From Planotetraspora silvatica (GTDB lineage: Bacteria > Actinomycetota > Actinomycetes > Streptosporangiales > Streptosporangiaceae), in the NCBI RefSeq assembly GCF_016863315.1, contig NZ_BOOQ01000016.1:1-64000 (forward strand): a stretch of DNA of 64,000 bases, in the 5' to 3' direction. Positions 19,242 through 27,888 of this stretch are shown piece after piece; within the stretch, counting starts at the first letter, position 1, and each line of letters starts with the position of its first letter. A program made the position numbers and the translations under genes. A model generated the notes under the pieces. It was given only the letters and a program-made list of their open reading frames with translations. It was not told where the DNA came from and did not search any database.

Positions 19242-20426
19242 TCAGAGCGAGTGGGCGGGCTGGGGAACGGGGTCGGCCGGCCGGTCCGGCATGCCGAGGG
19301 ACACCTGACCGGGCCCACGGCGTACGGCACGGGCGATCAGCAGGTAGTCGATGATCGCGAGCAGGCCGAGCAGGCCCGCGAAGCCGACGAACGACCCGGT
19401 GATCGCGGCCTTGGAGAGCCCCGGCGTCATGGCGTCGGCGACGGAGAGCTTTCCGTACACCAGCCACGGCTGGCGGCCCATCTCCCGCACGAGCCATCCG
19501 GCGATCGCCGCGACGAACGGCAGCGGCGTGATGAGCATCAGCAGCGGATGCAGCCACCGCCACCGGGCGAGCAGGTTCTTGATCAGCAGAGGCAGCAGGA
19601 CGAACATCACCCCGAACTGGAGGAGCTGCCCGATCCCGATCATGAGGCCGAGCGCGGACTCCGGGGCGGCGTCGAACTTGCCGGGCTGGGTGGACTCGAT
19701 CACGCCGAACTGGGCGTATCCGAATCCGACGGTGAGCGCGGAGCCGACGGTCGCAGTCACCACACCCATCCGGAGCGACCGGGTGAAGAACTCCCGCTCG
19801 GCCGTCCGCCGGAACAGGTGGTACGCGCTGGCTCCCATGACGACGAACCCGCCGGTCCACAGGCCGGCGCTGATCACGTGGGGGAGCGCGAAGACCAGGT
19901 TCGGGTTGGTGAGCAGCGCTCCGAAGTCGCGCAGCACCAGGCGGCCGCCCTGCTCGACGGAGCCGACCGGGTGCTGGAGGAACGAGTTCGCCACCATGAT
20001 CCAGAAGGCCGAGGCGTAGGCGGTCAGCGTCACCAGCCAGATGCAGGTCACGTGAAGCGCCCGGGGCAGGCGATGCCAGCCGAAGATCCACAAGCCGAGG
20101 AACGTGGACTCGAGGAAGAAGGCCACCAGGGTCTCGATGGCGAGCGGCGCGCCGAAGACGTCGCCCGCGTATCGGGACAGGCCGCTCCAGCTCAGCCCGA
20201 ACTGGAACTCCATGACCAGGCCGGTGAAGATGCCGAGCGCGTAGTTGATCACATAGATCTGCCCCCAGAAGCGGGTCATCCGCTCGTGGAGGGGATCACC
20301 GGTGATCGCGTAGCGCGTGTGCATGATCGCCACGAGGGGGGCAAGGCCGAGGGTCAGTACGACGAACAGGAAGTGCAGGCTGCCGGTAACGGCGAACTGC
20401 GCCCTCGCGAGGTCGACGATGTCCAA
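19242..20426 (-). CDS. cydA: Compact cytochrome bd oxidase subunit I (CydA-like)
   Basis: A 394-residue heme-bearing subunit. Heme ligands are retained: His in SLHFLFVVLTLGL (E. coli H19), Glu in FFLESTFLGLW region (E99/E107), His in NSFLQHPVG (H186) and Met in REMGRQPWLVYG (M393). The quinol-binding Q-loop is almost gone: the sequence runs from STQPGKFDAAPES straight into the next helix (GLMIGIGQLLQFG), whereas typical CydA has about 60 or more extra residues including the conserved Pro-Pro segment. The start is a TTG preceded by GAGGAG. The gene heads cydABDC and is divergent from padR across a triple operator. Confidence 0.87.
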   Translation of the reverse strand: MDIVDLARAQFAVTGSLHFLFVVLTLGLAPLVAIMHTRYAITGDPLHERMTRFWGQIYVINYALGIFTGLVMEFQFGLSWSGLSRYAGDVFGAPLAIETLVAFFLESTFLGLWIFGWHRLPRALHVTCIWLVTLTAYASAFWIMVANSFLQHPVGSVEQGGRLVLRDFGALLTNPNLVFALPHVISAGLWTGGFVVMGASAYHLFRRTAEREFFTRSLRMGVVTATVGSALTVGFGYAQFGVIESTQPGKFDAAPESALGLMIGIGQLLQFGVMFVLLPLLIKNLLARWRWLHPLLMLITPLPFVAAIAGWLVREMGRQPWLVYGKLSVADAMTPGLSKAAITGSFVGFAGLLGLLAIIDYLLIARAVRRGPGQVSLGMPDRPADPVPQPAHSL

Positions 20427-20450
20427 GGGGGGCTCCTCAATAAATAGGGA

Positions 20451-20492
20451 GTCTACATATAGACAGCCTACATGTAGACTCGCTACATGTGG
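20451..20492. promoter_or_regulatory. Triple operator between cydA and padR
   Basis: Three decamers, CTACATATAG (20453-20462), CTACATGTAG (20468-20477) and CTACATGTGG (20483-20492), are spaced exactly 15 bp apart. The second is a perfect palindrome, and the first is embedded in GTCTA-CATA-TAGAC. ACAT/ATGT cores are typical of PadR-family operators. The array lies between the cydA TTG start (20426) and the padR GTG start (20513), so it could control both genes. Confidence 0.75.
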
Positions 20493-20512
20493 AACCGGGA
20501 TAAGCTGCGGCC

Positions 20513-20836
20513 GTGAACCCCGACACGCTGCGAGGGCACATGGATGCCCTGTTGCTCTCCGTGGTGGAGCGTGAGCCTCTGCACGGCTACGCCATCATCG
20601 AGGCGCTGCGCGAGCGCAGCGACGGCGCGCTCGACGTCCCCACGGGGACGGTCTATCCGGCCCTGCGCAGGCTGGAGCGGGCCGGCTACCTGGCGGGTGA
20701 GTGGGCCGTGGCGGGCGGGCGCAAGCGGCGCACCTACCGCCTGACGGACTCGGGCCGCGCGGCGCTCGCGGGGGAGCGGTCGGCCTGGAAGTCGTTCACG
20801 ACGGCGATCGGGAGCGTGCTCGACCCCTCACGGTGA
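20513..20836 (+). CDS. PadR-family transcriptional regulator
   Basis: A 107-residue winged-helix regulator of the PadR family. The HTH region is MDALLLSVVEREPLHGYAII with the following ...TGTVYPALRRLERAGYL, the hallmark PadR pattern, and the wing is GGRKRRTYRLTDSGRAAL. The dimerisation helix is short (PadR-s2 type). The start is a GTG with TAAGCT (20501-20506) as a possible -10, so the message may be leaderless. Its binding site is probably the triple repeat at 20451-20492, which would make it autoregulatory and the regulator of cydABDC. The inducer is unknown. Its 3' end overlaps the convergent membrane-protein gene by 103 bp. Confidence 0.92.
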   Translation: MNPDTLRGHMDALLLSVVEREPLHGYAIIEALRERSDGALDVPTGTVYPALRRLERAGYLAGEWAVAGGRKRRTYRLTDSGRAALAGERSAWKSFTTAIGSVLDPSR

Positions 20837-21501
20837 ACGAACACCCGGCTGTGGTGGACGCAGAGCACCGCGCTGACGAACTGCCATGTTCCCAGCGCGT
20901 AGGTGAGCAGGGAGACGGCCACGCCGGGGGCGTAGTCGCCGAACCCCGGAGGGCCGTCGGCGCCCCGGACGAGGGCCATGCTCATCACGACTCTGACCGG
21001 GATCTGCGCCAGCACGAGGAGCCCCAGCGCGCGCGTCAGGATCCTGGGGCGCCGTAGCACCCGCAACCCCCGGCCGAGGGCGAGCAGGGCGACGCCGCCC
21101 AGGACGCCGGTCGCGAACTGCGTGTAGTCCAGGAGCCTGCTGACCGTCCAGAACCACTGCGGCGGAACGGGCGCGGCCGGCGAGTGGGGGAAGAACTCCC
21201 AGACCAGGCTCCACATCAACGCGGTGACCGGCACGCTGACGAACAGGAGCGCCGCGGTCCTGCGCCCCTGGCCCACCGCGAGCTCCTCCTGGAAGCCGGG
21301 GGCGATGTCGGTGACGGGCCCGAAGTCCGCGATCGCCAGCCGCTCGGCCTCGGCCCTGACGTGGCCCTCGGCCTCGTACGCCTCGGCCGCGTCGACCAGG
21401 CCGTCCCGTGCCTCGGCGAGCAGGTCCCGCCTGGCGCGGACCGGGCCATGGAGAAGACGGCGGAGCCCGGCCACGTAGTCGTCGATCGGACTCGTCGGCA
21501 C
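20734..21501 (-). CDS. Permease prefix domain-type membrane protein
   Basis: A 255-residue protein. The N-terminal 75 residues form a soluble helical domain (PIDDYVAGLRRLLHGPVRAR, then ...AYEAEGHVRAEAERLAIADFG) of the type called permease prefix domain, common next to PadR regulators in actinobacteria. Four or five membrane helices follow (about 85-230). The start is a GTG with GAGGAGGG upstream; the open frame extends further but without coding features. The last 34 codons overlap the 3' end of padR in antisense. Unlike the usual arrangement, the two genes are convergent rather than in one operon. The function of such proteins is unknown; a membrane sensor partner of PadR is a guess. Confidence 0.75.
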   Translation of the reverse strand: MPTSPIDDYVAGLRRLLHGPVRARRDLLAEARDGLVDAAEAYEAEGHVRAEAERLAIADFGPVTDIAPGFQEELAVGQGRRTAALLFVSVPVTALMWSLVWEFFPHSPAAPVPPQWFWTVSRLLDYTQFATGVLGGVALLALGRGLRVLRRPRILTRALGLLVLAQIPVRVVMSMALVRGADGPPGFGDYAPGVAVSLLTYALGTWQFVSAVLCVHHSRVFVHREGSSTLPIAVVNDFQADRSPASAARPESVRR

Positions 21502-21702
21502 CGTCTTCCCTCCTCTGCGGCCTCCGGAACTCCCGGAATGCCCGCCAGCGTATTGGCCGTCTCCACAACCCGCCATCGGGGTCAACCCTGACCCGACCCC
21601 GGAGGTCATGCCGTCGACGATTTTGTCTTTCTGACGTTTCGCCCCGGCAACACCTGATTAATCCTGGTAGGAGAGACTTGGGGCGGAGAGCGAGGCGGGA
21701 TT

Positions 21703-22179
21703 GTGAATCAGGCGAAGATCGTGGTGGGTATCAGCGGCTCGGCGGCGTCGTCGGCCGCGCTTCGTTGGGCCGCGGCCGAGGGCCGCCTGCGCGGCGCGAA
21801 CGTCGAGGCGGTGTACGCCTGGGAATGGTCGGGCGGGCTCCACGCCCCGTACGCGCCCCTGGCCGGCCGGAGTTCGCGTGAGGACGAGCGTGGTGCCGCC
21901 GCTGAGATGGCCAGGCTGGTCGTCGACGAACTCGGTGAGGACCACGTGGAACCCGCCGTCGTCGAGGGATCGCCCGCGCGGGTACTGCTGCACGCCGCCG
22001 CCGACGCGGATCTGCTGGTGCTCGGAGCCGACGAGGCCGCCGCGGAGCCGTACCCGGTCATCAACCCGATCGTGGCCGCCTGCCTGCTCAGAGCGCACTG
22101 CCCGGTCGTGGTCGTACTGCCGGGGATGCTGCACGGTCGTCGTTCCGTGGGCGGAATGCTCGCCGGGACCGTTTCCTAG
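21703..22179 (+). CDS. Universal stress protein (UspA family), single domain
   Basis: A 158-residue Usp-fold protein. It starts with the family strand-loop KIVVGISGSAASSAALRWAA and ends with the strand CPVVVVLP. The usual ATP-binding signature G-2x-G-9x-G-S is degenerate: after LLVLGADEAAAEPYPVINP the glycines are missing. It may therefore belong to the non-nucleotide-binding Usp class. Most actinobacterial Usp proteins respond to hypoxia or stationary phase, which would fit the nearby cyd genes, but no promoter evidence is seen. The start is a GTG with GAGGCGGG about 4 nt upstream. It is a single-gene unit. Confidence 0.88.
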   Translation: MNQAKIVVGISGSAASSAALRWAAAEGRLRGANVEAVYAWEWSGGLHAPYAPLAGRSSREDERGAAAEMARLVVDELGEDHVEPAVVEGSPARVLLHAAADADLLVLGADEAAAEPYPVINPIVAACLLRAHCPVVVVLPGMLHGRRSVGGMLAGTVS

Positions 22180-22385
22180 CCCTTCATTTCCGAGTCTCGT
22201 GCCCGGATTCCGTTTTCTGAGTGCCGTCTGAAGGCGACATGAGGAATCGGTGTGTAAACGCTGTGGAGCGCAACGGCATGACCCATACGTCCCGAGACTC
22301 CGCTGATTGGCAAGTTCATACGATTTCATTCTGTAGTCACCCGTAGGGCCGACCGGCACGGTCATATCCTCATAAAGTCCGGGTC

Positions 22386-24827
22386 ATGCTCCCTTTATCC
22401 CGTGCTTATGACCATGCCCGTGGTCGCCTCCGGTCCGTGCCGAGAAAGGTTGTGCGCGCCGCCGCCGCGCTCGTGGCCGTCGGCCTCGTGGTGGCCGGTG
22501 TCACCACCCTCTCGCTGACCCCCGCGTCGGCGGACCCCGGCACCGTGGTGATCAGCCAGGTGTACGGCGGAGGCGGCAACAGCGGCGCCCCGCTGACCAA
22601 TGACTACGTCGAACTGTTCAACCGGAGTGCCGCGACGGTCTCCGTCAACGGCTGGTCGGTCCAGTACGCCAGCGCCACCGGCACCGGACCGTTCTCCTCC
22701 AACAAGGTGGACCTCGCCGGCTCTCTCGCTCCGGGGCAGTACCACCTCGTCCAGCTCGCGGCGGGCACGACCCCGAGTGGACCGCTCCCGACCCCGGACA
22801 CCACGGGGAACCTCGCCCTGAGCGGTACCGCGGGGAAGGTCGCGCTGGTCCGGTCCGCCACGGGCCTGGCCTGCAACGGCGGCTCCATCCCGTGCACGCC
22901 CGAGCAGACCGCCGACATCGCCGACCTGGTCGGCTACGGCACCGCCAACTACTTCGAGGGCGCCGCGGCCCCCGCGCTGACCAACAGCACCGCCGCGCTG
23001 CGCAAGGACGGCGGCTGCGCCGACACCGACAGCAACGCCGCGGACTTCGAGGCCGGGGCGCCGGCCCCGCGCAACACCGCGTCCGCCGCGGCCCCGTGCG
23101 GGGGGAGCACCCCGAGCCCCACCCCCTCGGACACGCCGACGCCCACTCCCACGCCGTCGGACTCGCCGAGCCCGACTCCCACCCCGACCCCCACGGCTCC
23201 GTCCTCCTGCGCCGTTCCGGTGACGCATCAGATCGCCGACGTCCAGGGCGCCGGCGACGCCTCGCCTCTCACCGGGCAGGCGGTCCGGGTCGAGGGAGTG
23301 GTGACCGCGGACTTCCAGGGCACGAACCAGCTGAGCGGCTTCTACGTCCAGGACCCGACGCCTGACGCCGACCCGGCCACCTCCGACGCGGTGTTCGTGT
23401 TCACCCCCAGGCCCGCCGCCATCGGTGACAAGGTGCGGGTCACCGGCACCGTCGCCGAGTTCAACGGCCTCACTGAGCTGTCCCCGGTCTCCGCCGTGGA
23501 CGTCTGCGGCACCGGAACGGTCAAGACCGCCACGGTGAGGCTGCCGCTCGCCTCCGGCGGGACCCTCGAATCGCTGGAGGGCGTGCTCGTCACGTTCCCC
23601 CAGGAGCTCACCGTCTCCGAGGTCTTCAACCTGGGCCGCTTCGGTGAGCTGACGCTGTCCGCGAATGGCCGGCTCTTCCAGCCGACCGACCGCGACAACG
23701 TCGACCCGGCCGCGAACCAGGCCCGCCGGATCCTGCTGGACGACGCGTCCAACGTGCAGAACCCGCCGGTCCTGCCGTACCACACGAACGGCTCGAACAC
23801 CGTGCGCGTGGGTGACGGGACCACCGGGCTGACCGGCATCCTGACCTACGGCTTCGACCTCTACCGGGTGGAGCCGACCTCGCCCGTGGTCTTCGCCGCC
23901 GACAACCCCCGTCCGTCCAAGCCGGCCAAGGTGGGCGGCGACGTCCAGGTGGCGAGCCTCAACACGCTCAACTGGTTCACCACGCTGAACAAGCGCGGCG
24001 CCAACACCGACGAGGAGCGGCAGCGCCAGCTCGCCAAGCTCGTCGCGACGCTGAAGGGCCTGGACCCGGACGTGGCGGGCCTCATGGAGGTCGAGAACAA
24101 CGGGACCACCGCGCTGAACACCCTGGTGAACGCGCTGAACGCCGAGGTCGGCGCGGGCACCTACAAGGGGATCACCTCCCCGGTCCCCGGAACCGACGAG
24201 ATCCAGGTGGCCTTGATCTACAAGCCCGCCGTGGTGAAGCCCGTGGGCGCCGCCCAGTCCTCCACCGACCCGGTCTTCCGCCGGCCGCCGCTGATCCAGA
24301 TGTTCCAGCGCACCAGGGACGACGACGACGGCCGGATCTTCACCATGATCGTCAACCACTTCAAGTCGAAGGGCTGCGACGGCGCGACCGGAGCCGACCT
24401 CGACCAGGGCGACGGCCAGAGCTGCTTCAACGCCGAGCGCGTCCGCCAGGCGCAGGCGGTGCTCGGGCTGATCGACACGTTCAACCTGCCCAACCCCGTC
24501 GTGGCGGGCGACCTCAACGCCTACGGCGAGGAGGACCCGATCCACACGCTGGAGGCCGGGAAGCTCACGAGCCTGAGCAAGAAGTTCCTCGACAAGCAGG
24601 ACCGCTACAGCTACGTCTTCGACAGCCTGTCCGGCGAGCTGGACCACGTGATGGTCGGCAAGCAACTCCTCAAGCGGGTGACCGGGGCGACGATCTGGCA
24701 CATCAACGCGGATGAGGGCCGGTTCATGGACTACAACACCGAGTTCAACCCGCCGGCGCTGTACTCGCCCGGCGCGTTCCGCTCGTCCGACCACGACCCG
24801 CTGCTGTTCGGTCTCGACCTGGGCTGA
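22386..24827 (+). CDS. Secreted ExeM/NucH-type extracellular endonuclease
   Basis: An 813-residue exported DNase. A long signal peptide (about 1-50, cleavage near ASA-DP) is followed by a lamin-tail domain (about 52-225; VISQVYGGGGNSGAPLTNDY, YVELFN). Next come a Pro/Thr/Ser linker of TPTP repeats (about 238-274), an OB-like domain (about 280-500) and an endonuclease/exonuclease/phosphatase domain (about 515-812). The active-site motifs are VASLNTLNWF, GLMEVENNG, MIVNHFKSKG, VVAGDLNAYGEEDP and RSSDHDPLLFG. It probably digests extracellular DNA for phosphate and nucleosides. Full length for the family. Convergent with ctaD, with only 5 bp between the stop codons. Confidence 0.93.
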   Translation: MLPLSRAYDHARGRLRSVPRKVVRAAAALVAVGLVVAGVTTLSLTPASADPGTVVISQVYGGGGNSGAPLTNDYVELFNRSAATVSVNGWSVQYASATGTGPFSSNKVDLAGSLAPGQYHLVQLAAGTTPSGPLPTPDTTGNLALSGTAGKVALVRSATGLACNGGSIPCTPEQTADIADLVGYGTANYFEGAAAPALTNSTAALRKDGGCADTDSNAADFEAGAPAPRNTASAAAPCGGSTPSPTPSDTPTPTPTPSDSPSPTPTPTPTAPSSCAVPVTHQIADVQGAGDASPLTGQAVRVEGVVTADFQGTNQLSGFYVQDPTPDADPATSDAVFVFTPRPAAIGDKVRVTGTVAEFNGLTELSPVSAVDVCGTGTVKTATVRLPLASGGTLESLEGVLVTFPQELTVSEVFNLGRFGELTLSANGRLFQPTDRDNVDPAANQARRILLDDASNVQNPPVLPYHTNGSNTVRVGDGTTGLTGILTYGFDLYRVEPTSPVVFAADNPRPSKPAKVGGDVQVASLNTLNWFTTLNKRGANTDEERQRQLAKLVATLKGLDPDVAGLMEVENNGTTALNTLVNALNAEVGAGTYKGITSPVPGTDEIQVALIYKPAVVKPVGAAQSSTDPVFRRPPLIQMFQRTRDDDDGRIFTMIVNHFKSKGCDGATGADLDQGDGQSCFNAERVRQAQAVLGLIDTFNLPNPVVAGDLNAYGEEDPIHTLEAGKLTSLSKKFLDKQDRYSYVFDSLSGELDHVMVGKQLLKRVTGATIWHINADEGRFMDYNTEFNPPALYSPGAFRSSDHDPLLFGLDLG

Positions 24828-24832
24828 GCGAC

Positions 24833-26515
24833 CTAGTCCCCCAACGGGTCGATCGCGTCGCGCTTCCCGGCGGGGGGCTCTCCCGGCATTCCCCCCGTCC
24901 TCGGGTAGCGCAGGTCGAAGGCGGGCCGCTCGGACCGGATCGGCGGGAGATATGTGAAGTTATGGCGCGGCGGCGGGCACGTGGTGACCCACTCCAGCGA
25001 ATTGCCGGAGCCCCAGGGGTCGTTCACGGTGACCCGCTCGCCGCGCCTCGCCGTATGCCAGACGTTGTACAGGAACGGCAGCGTCGAGGCGCCAAGCAGG
25101 AACGCGCCCACGCTGGAGATCTCGTTGAGCCGGGTGAAGCCGTCGACGGGGGAGTAGTCGCCGTAGCGCCGCGGCATCCCGATGACGCCGAGCAGGTGCT
25201 GGACCAGGAACGTCATGTGGAACCCGATGAACAGCATCCAGAAGTGGATCTTTCCGAGGGTCTCGTTCAGCATGGTTCCGGTGAACTTGGGCCACCAGAA
25301 GTAGAACCCGCCGAACATCGCGAACACCACCGTGCCGAACACCACATAGTGGAAGTGGGCCACCACGAAGTAACTGTCGGTCACGTGGAAGTCGAGCGGC
25401 GGTGACGCGAGGATCACCCCGGTGAGCCCGCCGAACAGGAACGTCACCAGGAACCCCACCGCGAACAACATCGGTGTCTCGAACGTCAGATGGCCGCGCC
25501 ACATGGTGCCGGTCCAGTTGAAGAACTTCACCCCGGTCGGAATCGCGATCAGGAACGACATGAGGGAGAAGAACGGCAGCAGCACCTGGCCGGTGGCGAA
25601 CATGTGGTGCGCCCACACGGTCATCGACAGTCCGGTGATCGCCATGGTCGCCCCGACCATGCCGATGTACCCGAACAGCGGCTTGCGGCTGAACACCGGA
25701 ATGATCTCGGTGATGATGCCGAAGAACGGCAGCGCGATGATGTAGACCTCGGGATGGCCGAAGAACCAGAACAGGTGCTGCCAGATCATGGGCCCGCCGG
25801 TCGCGGCGTCGAAGACGTGCGCTCCGAGCTTGCGGTCGGCCTCCAGCACGAGCAGCGCCGCGGCCAGCACCGGGAAGGCCAGCAGCACCAGGATCGACGT
25901 GAACAGCACGTTCCACGTGAAGATCGGCATCCGGAACATGTGCATGCCCGGCGCCCGCATCGTGATGATCGTGGTGATGAAGTTGACGGAGCCCAGGATC
26001 GTGCCGAGGCCGGACAGCGCCAGGCCCATGATCCACAGGTCGCCGCCCGGCGAGGGGGTGAACTCCGCGCCGGACAGCGGGGAGTAGGCCGTCCAGCCGA
26101 AGGCGGGCGCGCCCCCCACCACGAAGCCGGAGACCACCATGAGACCGCCGAAGAGGAACATCCAGTAGCTGACCATGTTGAGCCGGGGGAAGGCCACGTC
26201 GGGCGCGCCGATCTGGAGCGGCATGATCTCGTTGGCGAACCCGGCGAACAGCGGCGTCGCGAACAGCAGCAGCATGATCGTGCCGTGGAGGGTGAACATC
26301 TCGTTGTAGCGCTGCAGGCTGACGAACTGCAGACCGGGCTCGAGCAACTCGGCCCTGATCACCATCGCCATGAGGCCGCCGACCAGGAAGAAGCCGAAGG
26401 TGGTGATCAGGTAGAGGTGCCCGATCACCTTGTGGTCGGTGCTCGACAACCAGGAGGCCAGGACGGTGCCCAGCCGTTGTCGTTCGGGAACTGGCCTCAC
26501 GGCTTGAGTGGTCAT
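24833..26515 (-). CDS. ctaD: Cytochrome c oxidase subunit I
   Basis: A 560-residue, 12-helix catalytic subunit of an aa3-type heme-copper oxidase. Ligands are visible: heme a His in [10 protein letters not shown], CuB His and the cross-linked Tyr in [13 protein letters not shown], the CuB His pair in TVWAHHMF, and the heme His pair in [11 protein letters not shown]. The D-channel Asp is in [12 protein letters not shown] prefer the ATG at 26515 because AAAGGAG lies 8 nt upstream; the frame could start six codons earlier. No other cta genes are adjacent, so this is an orphan or extra copy, which actinomycetes often have. It is divergent from a thioredoxin gene across about 120 bp. Confidence 0.95.
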   Translation of the reverse strand: MTTQAVRPVPERQRLGTVLASWLSSTDHKVIGHLYLITTFGFFLVGGLMAMVIRAELLEPGLQFVSLQRYNEMFTLHGTIMLLLFATPLFAGFANEIMPLQIGAPDVAFPRLNMVSYWMFLFGGLMVVSGFVVGGAPAFGWTAYSPLSGAEFTPSPGGDLWIMGLALSGLGTILGSVNFITTIITMRAPGMHMFRMPIFTWNVLFTSILVLLAFPVLAAALLVLEADRKLGAHVFDAATGGPMIWQHLFWFFGHPEVYIIALPFFGIITEIIPVFSRKPLFGYIGMVGATMAITGLSMTVWAHHMFATGQVLLPFFSLMSFLIAIPTGVKFFNWTGTMWRGHLTFETPMLFAVGFLVTFLFGGLTGVILASPPLDFHVTDSYFVVAHFHYVVFGTVVFAMFGGFYFWWPKFTGTMLNETLGKIHFWMLFIGFHMTFLVQHLLGVIGMPRRYGDYSPVDGFTRLNEISSVGAFLLGASTLPFLYNVWHTARRGERVTVNDPWGSGNSLEWVTTCPPPRHNFTYLPPIRSERPAFDLRYPRTGGMPGEPPAGKRDAIDPLGD

Positions 26516-26633
26516 CCGGTGGCTCCTTTTCACGAAGGAGGTCCCGTGTGCTGATACCCGGCGCCGTGCGGTGGAATGCTGAGATCAGGTGTGTGGTTGT
26601 CCAAGTGACGGAACGGATGAAAGGAGTCGCCCC

Positions 26634-27002
26634 GTGGCGACCATTGAGGTGACCGAGAAGAACTTCAACGACATCGCCGACAGCGGTATCGTCCTGCTGG
26701 ACTTCTGGGCGTCATGGTGTGGCCCCTGCCGCACATTCGCACCCATTTTCGAGAAGGCGTCGCAGGAGCACGACGACATCACGTTCGGCAAGATCGACAC
26801 CGAGGCCCAGCCCGCGCTGTCCCAGGGGTTCGAGATCACGGCGATTCCCACGATCATGGCGATCCGGGACGGGATCGTGGTGTTCTCGCAGCCCGGCGCG
26901 CTTCCCGCGCCCGCGCTCACGGACCTGATCGGCCAGCTTCGCGCTCTCGACATGGACGCCATCCGCGCCGAGATCGCGGCCGAGACGACCCCGCAGAGCT
27001 GA
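26634..27002 (+). CDS. trx: Thioredoxin
   Basis: A 122-residue thioredoxin with the classical WASWCGPCR active site near residue 31 and the cis-Pro loop EITAIPTIMAI. It reduces protein disulfides in the cytoplasm. The C-terminal ten residues extend slightly beyond the fold. I chose the GTG at 26634, preceded by GAAAGGAG, over an upstream frame-open TTG or GTG, because the domain begins immediately (ATIEVTEKNF). No thioredoxin reductase is adjacent. A hairpin follows the stop. Confidence 0.95.
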   Translation: MATIEVTEKNFNDIADSGIVLLDFWASWCGPCRTFAPIFEKASQEHDDITFGKIDTEAQPALSQGFEITAIPTIMAIRDGIVVFSQPGALPAPALTDLIGQLRALDMDAIRAEIAAETTPQS

Positions 27003-27003
27003 C

Positions 27004-27026
27004 GCGGAGCGGGCGGCCCGCCCCGC
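27004..27026. terminator. Hairpin between convergent trx and methyltransferase genes
   Basis: GCGGAGCGGG (27004-27013) pairs with CCCGCCCCGC (27017-27026) with one A-C type mismatch and a 3-nt loop. It could end both transcripts. Confidence 0.5.
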
Positions 27027-27035
27027 GCCGGTGGC

Positions 27036-27830
27036 TCAGGGTTTGCGGCCCACGCCGCTGAAGCCGGCCGACGGCGCCTGTTCGAGCCTCGGCTCGTCGG
27101 GGTCGGGTCGCCAGTCCTCCGGGTAGACGAGCCCCGGCTCGAGCAGCTCGTATCCATCGAAGAACCGGGCGATCTCCTCGTGCGACCGCACCGCCAGTGC
27201 CGCGGTCGCCCGGTTGTAGACCTCGAGGGCCTCGGGCGTGAGTTCGGGCCTCGCGTCGCGCCCGTGGGAGATCGCCAGGTAACTCCCCGGAGCGCTCATG
27301 TCGCGCAGCCGGCCCACCAGTTCATGCGGCTTGGCGGAGTCGGGGACGAAGTGCAGCACGGCGAACAGCAGGAACGCGACCGGGCGGCCGAAATCGACCA
27401 GCCCGTCGAGCTTGTCCAGCAGGTCGTCGGCCTCCCGGAGATCCGCTCGCACGACCGACACGTTCGGGTCGCCGCCGAGGATCGCCCGGGCGTGCGAGCA
27501 CACCACCGGGTCGTAGTCGACGTAGGTCACCCGCGTGTCGGGCGCCGTCTGATGCGCGATCTCGTGCACGTTGCCCTGGGTGGGCAGCCCGGAGCCGATG
27601 TCGACGATCTGGCGGACGCCGGCCTCCACCAGCGTCCGTACGGCTCTGGCCAGGAAGGCGCGGCCCTCGATGGCCGACGACCGGGTCTCGGGGAACGTCG
27701 CCAGGATGCTCTGGGCGGCCGCTCTGTCCGCGGCGAAGTTGTTCTTGCCGCCCAGGAAGTAGTCGTACATCCGGGCGACGTTGGGGGTGTTCGGGTCCAC
27801 GCCCTCGGGGGCTGGCCGGGGATCCGTCAT
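27036..27830 (-). CDS. SAM-dependent methyltransferase (DUF574 type)
   Basis: A 264-residue protein of the actinobacterial DUF574/Methyltransf_19 group. Family hallmarks: the N-terminal DPNTPNVARMYDYFLGGKNN and the SAM-binding motif I IVDIGSGLPTQGNVHEI, followed by the acidic strand YVDYDPVV and a later VRADLRE. The substrate of this large group is not known. The ATG at 27830 has a purine-rich GAAAGAGACGAAG immediately upstream. It follows the DAHP synthase gene in the same direction after 58 bp and may be cotranscribed. Confidence 0.9.
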   Translation of the reverse strand: MTDPRPAPEGVDPNTPNVARMYDYFLGGKNNFAADRAAAQSILATFPETRSSAIEGRAFLARAVRTLVEAGVRQIVDIGSGLPTQGNVHEIAHQTAPDTRVTYVDYDPVVCSHARAILGGDPNVSVVRADLREADDLLDKLDGLVDFGRPVAFLLFAVLHFVPDSAKPHELVGRLRDMSAPGSYLAISHGRDARPELTPEALEVYNRATAALAVRSHEEIARFFDGYELLEPGLVYPEDWRPDPDEPRLEQAPSAGFSGVGRKP

Positions 27831-27888
27831 CTTCGTCTCTTTCGGGGCTCGCGGGGCGTCGCGTGGGGGGTGCGCGGCGTTCGGCGGG

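Noticed and set aside
18469-20091. Fusion protein joining cydB to an upstream frame
   Set aside because: The 540-codon frame is cydB read through upstream into an antiparallel-looking, motif-free frame inside cydA; cydB proper starts at ATG 19230 and cydA is intact in its own frame.
20427-20512. Rex (ROP) box upstream of cydA
   Set aside because: No TGTGAAC-N3-TTCACA-like sequence; the repeats present are of the CTACATGTAG type.
22395-24794. 799-codon open frame on the minus strand
   Set aside because: Antisense to the ExeM-type nuclease, which has a signal peptide and all catalytic motifs.
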